A stretch of DNA of 64,000 nt from Cristatella mucedo (lineage: Eukaryota; Bryozoa; Phylactolaemata; Cristatellidae): the NCBI GenBank assembly GCA_009760855.2, contig WPIO01000005.1, positions 9,439,501 to 9,503,500 on the forward strand, in the 5' to 3' direction. Positions within the stretch are counted from its first letter, which is position 1; each line of letters begins with the position of its first letter. A program made the position numbers and the translations under genes. The notes beneath the pieces are model-generated. The model saw only the letters and a list, made by a program, of their open reading frames with translations. It ran no database searches and was not told where the DNA came from. Below are positions 56,816-64,000 of the stretch, piece after piece.

Positions 56816-57724
56816 TTCGGTAGCCTACTGTGGCTGTAATGCTACAAGGCCAGCTATTGGTCATCGGCTAGGCTAATCCTGACCTTTGACTTGAGGCCGG
56901 ATGGGCCATGATGCTCATTAATCTAGGCAATTGGCCTCACGGCCTAGGTGTGTGATCTGTCGGAAGGATAGATCGCTGGCGTTCGCCGATAAATATGGCC
57001 AACCACAGATAGCCATGACGACTCACTGGCCGAGCATGGCAGGAGTTAAGCACACTGTCATGGCTTGTATATTCTGCATTCCCCTATAGTACGTTGTTCA
57101 TAGACTCCCTCTGAGCTAGGGCCCTCGGCAAGCTCGGGTATGCCAGCTTGCAAGTCTTCTTGTGCAATCACTCGTACCTCTGACATCGTGGTTGGTATTT
57201 TTGGCATAACAGCACTGCCTTCTTGATTGCTCTGGTTAGAGAGCATCCTTTCCGCTTTGGCAAGGCTGGCTTCATCGTTATTTCATTTCGCCTCTCACTT
57301 ACTAAGTTGTTCGTTGGCCCCCCCTCCGGAGCTGGAGCCCTCGGCGAGCTCAGATGTGCACGGCTGGTGAGCTTAAGTTAAGCAGCCGCTAGTGGCTGTG
57401 GCGAGATGGTTAGTACTCGCGGAATAGCAACCGTTGCCTTTACAATTACTTCCAGTCCGAGGTCGGCCCTTCCTCCTTCGTAATGTGTGCATCGTTGTTT
57501 TCTGGGTTCCTCCGGTAGCCTGATGTACCTATGGTCCCCCACTAGTAATCTTTAGTTCGGCTGTTCTCATTGGCACATGCTATAGTGTTGTTAAGAGGTT
57601 TATTGAAGCTGCAGCTCGTCTTGCTCTGCAATAGCTACGTGACCAAAGGCCGGCAGCCAGGAGGCTGGGGCAGGTGGTGGTCGGGCAGGTTCAGAAGGCT
57701 AAGCCCCTAGTATTTAACTAGAGA
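56816..57724. other. Insertion between two halves of an old LINE, nothing recognised
   Basis: Interrupts the old LINE between the RT fingers (ending near 56815) and the next RT segment (from 57725). No gene or named repeat seen. Confidence 0.35.
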
Positions 57725-58960
57725 ATCACCGTTGCTTCGGATGTATACCGACCTTGTCAAGAATGCAACTTTAGGATTTTCGCTTTTTGTTTTGCATGAT
57801 CACATGAGAGCATCTGCTGCTATGGATCACCAAGTTCTTCTAGAGCGCCTCTCATCTGGCCTGGCATCACAGGCAAATGTACTGCAATGGTTTAGGTCCT
57901 ATCTCAGTGGGAGAATCCAGAGCAACGATGTCGATGTGCAGTAATCATCTCAGAAACAAGTAAAGCACTGGACACCCTGGGGATTTGTGCTTCTTTTCCC
58001 AAATTATACTCTCTACTCATGCGTGTAATCGCCTGGCACAGTCTGGGCTTTCACTTCCATGCCGATGACGCACACTTGAACCTACACTTTCATTCCACCC
58101 AGCCTTTAGGAACATCAAATACTCGTCACTACCTTGCTTCATGCATCGCTGATATCCGGACATGAATGACAGCAACGTTCTTAATTTGAATGGCGACGAA
58201 GCAACTTGCTAGCTATGGGGAAGCCAAGCATTATCCAGAAATTGGAAAACCTAACGCTCAAAATTGGCTCTGCCAGCATTTCTCCTGTTGAATCTGCACG
58301 AAATCTAGGTGCCATGTTCCAAAGTGACCTTTCATTAGACACCACATCAGCTCCACAGTTAGGCATGCCTATTTTCAGCTACACAGCATTGCAATATATG
58401 GGGCCCGCTTAGACAGGAATACTAACTACATCCAAGTTAGTCCATGCACGTGTGACATCTGGTCTTGACTTCTGTAGTTCAATACTTGTTGGTTTACTGG
58501 CCTATGGAATCAGCTGATAACAGTGGTGCTAAACTCGGTAGCCAGGCATGTCTGTCACGAGCTTTGTAGTTGCCACATTACACCCGACCTCGCCGACCTG
58601 CACTGGTTCCCAATCAAGCAGCGTATTGCCTTCAAGGCGTTGTCACTCTCTTTTAGGACCCTTTATTCTTGTGTTCCAGCCTACCTATTGGAACTACTTC
58701 CCAATCAGGCTAGGAATCGTACCACTAGCTCATTTTGACTAGTCAAATAGCTCTGCAATAAACTGACCTCAAATCCTTTGAAGGCCGTGCCTTTAGTTCG
58801 TATGCTCCCAAAGCTTGGTACTTACTCCCGATAGACGTCATGACATCCCCTGAGTTGATGATATTTAAGAAGCTAAAAATGGACCTGCTCGTGACAGCAT
58901 TTGCTGGTACCATGTAATTTGTCCTTCGTGTGCTTATTCGGGCTGACAGTGCTTGCTACC
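57725..58960 (+). repeat. Ancient LINE: reverse transcriptase to C-terminus
   Basis: 'LLRMYTDLVKNATLG', 'DHQVLLERLSSGLA', a degraded 'FHFHADDAH' in place of YADD (about 58055), and the C-terminal region to about 58915. Related to family B but much older. Confidence 0.7.
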
Positions 58961-58972
58961 ATTAACCACCTC

Positions 58973-59030
58973 TCTATATCTCTCTCTCTCTCCCCCTCCT
59001 GTCTGTCGGTCTCTGTCTCACTCTCTGATC
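58973..59030 (+). repeat. CT-rich low-complexity stretch
   Basis: CTCTCT-rich run at the end of the old LINE. Confidence 0.7.
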
Positions 59031-59129
59031 ACCACAACCGTGCAAAGACAGATTCGGGTTGACTGTATGGTTCGTTGAGCGACCGTCGTCCATAGCATTA
59101 TCCGATGGCACACGAGTCTACATGTATTG

Positions 59130-60275
59130 TAATTTATCTCTTGTCTATAACTCCACAACGACTAAGTGGTTGTTACGAAGAAGTTTTCTTTAGCGCATTC
59201 AAAGCCTTAGCAGCTTTCGGTACGCATAAGATAGCCAACCAACTTAATCTCATGCAACAAAGAGAAAGTTAGAAGCATAGCTGAGTCAGGAGAGCAGTTG
59301 AGGTTATGAGTAGCATGGAAGTAGCAGCTCAGGGCGGCTGGAAAGGATGAGCCATAGTCGGCAGCAGCAGAGTAGTTGTCTTTGCATAAGAATAGTGGAA
59401 GTGAGTTCCTCAATCTAGGACCTGCAAAGCAAAAGCTTCTTTCGCAAACCGTCCTTAAGTGTAGGAATAAAGCTGCTAATGTGTCGTCCATTAAAGGATC
59501 GGAGAGCACGAGGCTGAAACTGGTACAGCAGTTCAGCTGGGTGTGAAGGAGCCAAGCCATGGTGGATCTTGCAGGTCATCGCAAGAACTTTACTCTGTAT
59601 CTACTGATTAACCGGAAGACATCGAAGCTCCTTCAGCAAATGAGGTGGCTGAACCACCGGGGTTTGTTAACTAGTCTTTCAGCCACATTTATAGCCAGCT
59701 GGAGTGGTGTAATAGCTTTTTACTCTAGCCAAGCCAAAATGGAACTGCAATAATCTTGCCTAGACAGAATCATGGAGCTAATTAAATTTGTTTGCAAGCC
59801 AATGTGGTAGACAGTACCTAATCTCGGATAAGGATCCGACGTGACGGCTATCAGTGCATGCTGTCTTCTAATTGAAACTTTTAAAATGTAGGCAGTAGTC
59901 AAAGAGGACACCAACATTCCATGCACTTGGTGACCGTCGAACTAATGCACCGCCTTTTTGAAGATAAAAGTCTTCTAGTAAGGCCATACGCTTGGGTTGT
60001 CTTATGAATAGCAGTTCGGGTTTTATCGTCCTACAGTTAATGGAGATTTGCTGACATCCACGATCGAATTTTTGTAAGGCAAGCACATAGTTTATCGGTC
60101 CCTGCAGCAGATTCCGATGGTTAAAACGGCAAATAAAGCTGAGCATCGCCAACATAATTGTGAAAGCCCATTCTTGGGGACCGATTCACTTTTCCTAGAG
60201 GTTCAATATTAATGTAAATGGAGGACAGAAAAGCACTGAGAAAAGGACCCTTGTGAGACTCCACAGGTGATTGGT
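59130..60275 (-). repeat. Old LINE family A copy
   Basis: The minus strand matches the C-terminal half of LINE A (59207-59560) and the RT region back to 'GVSQGSFL' near 60250. Many frame breaks. Confidence 0.7.
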
Positions 60276-60569
60276 CTGGTGGATGAGAACTGTCCACCAA
60301 GTGACACTGATTGAGAACGAAGATAAGCTGATAGGCAAAGATTTTCTGTCAAGGATTCCTATAAAATCATGGCGTCTCAGGCTGCATAGTGATATGCTCC
60401 CTTACGCAAATAGTGTCACTGAACCAAGTGAGTTTGAACCCTGCCACTGTCAACATCCTTTACCAGGGTATCATAACGTAGGTCGAACATAGGCAATCTG
60501 CAGATTCCCCAAGCCCGCCAGGCAAGCCCTAATTCTTAGCCCAGGGTTAAGCACATGCATTTGAAGCAA

Positions 60570-60948
60570 CTAATAAACTGAATGCTAGCCATGCCAACGT
60601 TCGATCCTGGATGTTGAAAACTTCTTGAAACTAAATGACGATAAAACCGTACTGCTGCTCACAGGAAACCCTAAGCATGTGGCTAGATTAAAAGGCTGTG
60701 CTCTTCTAATAGGTGATGCAATTGTGCAACCATCACCACGTGCTCGAAATTTAGGTGTCGTTTTCGACAGCTGCCTCAATTTCAAAAGCTTCATTCAGAA
60801 GACTGCCTCTACAGCTAGTAATCACATCCGATCCCTACCCAAGATTATGAGCTGTCTCCCACAGTGGCTTGTAAAACATTTAACTCGCTCGTTAGTTCTG
60901 TCTCGGCTTGATTATTGTAATTCCCTTTTGGCTGGGCTTCCAAAACAA
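60570..60948 (+). repeat. LINE family A, first half of a split copy
   Basis: Matches the RT thumb region of the copy at 22498-24000 and stops where LINE B begins; it resumes at 62406. Confidence 0.8.
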
Positions 60949-60950
60949 TA

Positions 60951-62405
60951 ATAATAATGCACTTGATAAAGCACCCTCAGAGAACTCAATCTCTTTCTAG
61001 GCGCTTCACATTTGCTGCAAAGGAAAACGCGATTGAATCGTGAGTAATATCGTGCTTGAAAAACAAACATGAACAACGTGGTCAGGGGTGACATGCACAG
61101 GGTAAGCATGCAAATGTCGTTAGTGGCAGCATGCACAGTGTCAGCACGCATAAGCATATGAAGGACGAATCACAGGGACCCACTAAATGCTGTCCTAAAT
61201 AGGTGTTTTTTAAGTTATTTTTAAATGTGTTCAAGTCAGGGGATGTTCTGATGCTAGTCGTGAGGGAGTTCCAGGCTTTAGGAGCATACGAACTAAACAC
61301 ACGGTCTCCAAAGGATTTGAGGTTTGTACGAGGTATTGGTAGACTGTTGGATTTCGAAAAGCTGATGGTACGATGATTGGCCTAGTAGGGGAGTAGATCT
61401 TTTAGATAGGCTGGAGCTAAAGAATGAAGTGACCTACAAGTGAGCGACAATACCTTGAAGTCAATCTGTTGCTTGACTGGTAGCCAGTGAGATGTAGCAA
61501 CTTCGACGCTCACGACAGACAAGCCTAGCTGCAGAGTTTTTGCACAAGCTGTGATCGCCTGATTGAACATGCCGGTAGGCCAGCAAGCAGCGAGTTACAG
61601 AAGACAGGATGTCACAAAAAAAAAATGCATGGACCAACTTGGACGTGGTATCCTTATCTAAACAAGCCCAAATTTTAGCAATGGTATGTAGCTGAAAGTA
61701 GGCAGATTTGACTGTGGAGCTGATGTAGTCGGCTAACAAGAGGTCACTTTGGAACATGACACCCAGATTTCAAGCTGACTCAACAGGAGATATGCTGGCA
61801 GAGCCAATTCTGAGCGTCAGCTTTTCAGATTTCTAAATCACACTGGGTTTGCCCATAACCAGTAAGTTGATTTTATCATCGTTTAGTTTTAGAAAATTTG
61901 CTGCCATCCATGTGCAGGTGTCATGGTTACACGCAGCGAGTTGAGAGAATTCGAGGTGCTCGAAGGCTGGGAGGGATCAAAGCAAAGGTACAACTGAGTG
62001 TCATCCGCATAGAAGTGAAAGCCTAGATTGTGCTTGGCAATCACACCAGCAAGGAGAGTATAAACCGTGAAAAGAACCGGACCTAGCACGGAGCTTTGAG
62101 GTATCCCATATTTCAGAGGTACCTCGGATGATCGTTGTCCATTCATGTCAATACGAGCCGTGATGGCACACTAGGTAAGGCGGTTGCTTTCACAACCTCG
62201 GTCCCGAGGTCGTGGGTTCGATTCCTGCGGTGGGCGATTCATTATCGCCACTGCAAGCGGTGGTGATAGCCGTAAAGGCTCTTCTGTCACTATACGAAGG
62301 CTGTTTAATCAGCTAGGATGTTTTTTTTTCTCTGGAGTCTCCCACTGAGATAAGATTTGAACCATTGTAAAGCAATGCCAGTGATTCCCAGGCGAGATGA
62401 GAGGC
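60951..62405 (-). mobile_element. LINE family B nested in LINE A, split by a SINE
   Basis: The 3' tail (AATAATAAT) is at 60945-60957. The copy runs back through the C-terminus and RT (61889-62146 retains 'YADD'), is split at 62154-62332 by a SINE, and ends near 62405. It is more damaged than the copy at 46505-48060. Confidence 0.85.
62154..62332 (+). mobile_element. tRNA-derived SINE nested in LINE B
   Basis: The fullest copy of the family: A-box-like TGGCACACTAGG near the start, B box at about 62215, central hairpin, and a T-run tail at 62321-62329. Confidence 0.88.
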
Positions 62406-62998
62406 AGCTGGCAATGAATATGGCTGCAAGGCTAGTCTTCAAATCCCAGAGGTTTGATTATGTGTCTCCATTGCTAAAAGAGCTAGGATGGCTGCCGGTT
62501 AATAAATGGATTCAGAGCAAAGTTCAACGGATACCGAGCCAAGTTCTTGGGCTGACCCACAATGCTGGCCACGGCTTGGCTCCTCCATACCTAGCTTAAC
62601 TGCTGCACCAGTTTCAGCCTCTTCGTGCCCTTGGGTTCTATATGGACAATAAATTAGCTGTTCCATTCCTTAGCTTAAAGGTCGTTGGCAACAGAAGCCT
62701 TGGCTCTTTAGGTCCTAGACTGTGGAACTTGCTTCCACAATTCTCAGGCAACGACAACTACTCTCCTGCTGGCGACTATAGCTCATCTTTTTCAGTAGTC
62801 CTGAGCTACTACTGTTATGCTACTCACCACCTCAACTGCTCTCCTGACTCTTCTATGCTTCCCACTTTCTCTTTGTTGTGTGAGATGAAGTCTGTTGGCT
62901 TTTGAGTGCGTACCAAAAGCCGCTTAGGCTGTGGATGTGCTACACAGAACTCTCCTGCCTAACACCCACATAGTCTTTATCGCTTTGTGGAGTTACAG
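62406..62998 (+). repeat. LINE family A, second half of a split copy
   Basis: Continues the copy from 60570-60948 to the C-terminus and the TACATTACATTA tail. A small internal duplication of about 21 bp lies near 62515-62545. Confidence 0.8.
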
Positions 62999-63669
62999 AA
63001 GGAGATACATTACATTACACAACAACAACCAGATCACAGATTCAAGTATTCAGATTCAAGTACAGGCAATTCTCTACTGGCAGGTACTAGCAAAGCGATA
63101 GCCACTGGAGGCTCTCCTGCTGCCTAGGCATCGGAATCTGCTGAGTTTTTTACCTTATTTTACCATGGTCAAAAAGTACAGACACTTCTACATGTAAACA
63201 GTAGTCAGAGAATTAGCTGGGCAAAAAACTTAACTAATTGCTAGTTGCTACACACCCGAGATGGTGCAGATGTGGCAATGGGGCAAAGTAACAATTCATT
63301 TGCTGGCAAGCAGCTTTGAACAGGCATAGCATAGCCTGGGTTGCAGCGATAATAATCCGTGTGTGAGTTTGGCACACAGCATGGTGGGCCACGTGTTGGT
63401 GTAACCCACTAGCTGCTAGTGTGCTGCTGGAGATGCATGCAATAGGCAGGTTACTAATGATGGCAAAGAACTAGTCACTAGTTGCAAGTCCTAGGGGCCT
63501 CGATGGTGGCTGTGCAGCAATCGCCGACCCACCTCAGCATTTTTAATTGTTTTTACGAAAAATCCTCGGCTTATCAGCATCAGCAGCAGCAGTACGGTCG
63601 CCACGCCTAGTTGCGACACGAAACCCAGTGACTACGATAAGGTGCGTAGTGGCTGCAAAGGCCAGTTGT

Positions 63670-63704
<35 letters not shown>

Positions 63705-64000
63705 GACAGTATTGGCAATGCTGTCGCGAACGCAATCTCACGGCCCCATAAAAAACTGTCGCGCCTTCGGCCAGCATTCCATGCGGCTCACGGGTGGGAC
63801 AGAGGACGCAGCCACGTGCCTTTCCGTGACCACCAGAGCTTGCATGGCAGGCGCTGGGCCGCATGTCTGCCGCTCGGGCTGCACCGGCCGGCGGCAGCCG
63901 CAGCAGGATCGGCCTTCGGTGGCTGAAGCCAGAAAAAAATGTCCTAGACAAAGCTCGGCACCGGCTATAAAGACGAATGCGATGGGCGAATGCCACTCTC
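62999..64000. other. No recognisable gene; (CAG)10 run
   Basis: 63671-63700 is (CAG)10. 63700-63960 is GC-rich with open frames on both strands that look compositional. A GCTATAAAG near 63964 could be a TATA box for a gene beyond the window. Confidence 0.4.

Noticed and set aside
63642-63996. A poly-serine or poly-cysteine protein gene
   Set aside because: The runs come from (CAG)10, and the flanking frames show no domain or splice support.

Overview
The window looks like nuclear DNA of a metazoan, probably an invertebrate; I cannot name the species. The evidence is a four-exon animal gene with canonical GT/AG introns (a copper transporter of the Ctr/SLC31 family, 45716-54118, + strand), several families of CR1/L2-like LINE fragments, a tRNA-derived SINE family, two solo LTRs and microsatellites, all in moderately GC-rich, gene-poor sequence.

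Layout. 1-5868: nested LINE/SINE debris and a (CT)n microsatellite. 5869-31510: one large AT-rich, densely coding insertion of about 25.6 kb, a degenerate Polinton/Maverick (adintovirus-like) endogenous DNA virus bounded by about 124-bp terminal inverted repeats, each a long imperfect palindrome. 30649-31390: a 742-bp solo LTR inside the right inverted repeat; its sister copy is at 42877-43615. 31511-45715: LINE and SINE fragments, a 28-bp tandem repeat and long stretches without recognisable genes. 45716-54118: the copper transporter, with a LINE in antisense in intron 1. 54119-64000: old LINEs, a nested LINE/LINE/SINE stack and a (CAG)10 run.

How the viral genes fit together. The left third carries protein-primed DNA polymerase B (broken, + strand) and a row of small + strand genes, including a four-copy tandem family. 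The middle carries three head-to-tail tail-fibre-like genes (- strand), a parvovirus-type phospholipase A2 protein, an HNH-AP2 endonuclease and a retrovirus-like integrase. The right half carries a fourth fibre-like gene, a YqaJ-like nuclease, the double jelly-roll major capsid protein, three tandem penton-like genes, a basic AT-hook-like protein and a packaging ATPase, all on the - strand, then a zinc ribbon and an adenain-type protease on the + strand. Together these supply replication, integration, capsid building, maturation and packaging. Most genes start directly behind a TATATAGAAA-type motif with almost no leader, and one 10-bp spacer serves two divergent genes.

The element is a fossil. 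I place 17 in-frame stops without a frame change, plus frameshifts, three later retroelement insertions, loss of the first capsid jelly roll and a mutated Walker A loop. The HNH-AP2 gene is among the few frames still uninterrupted.
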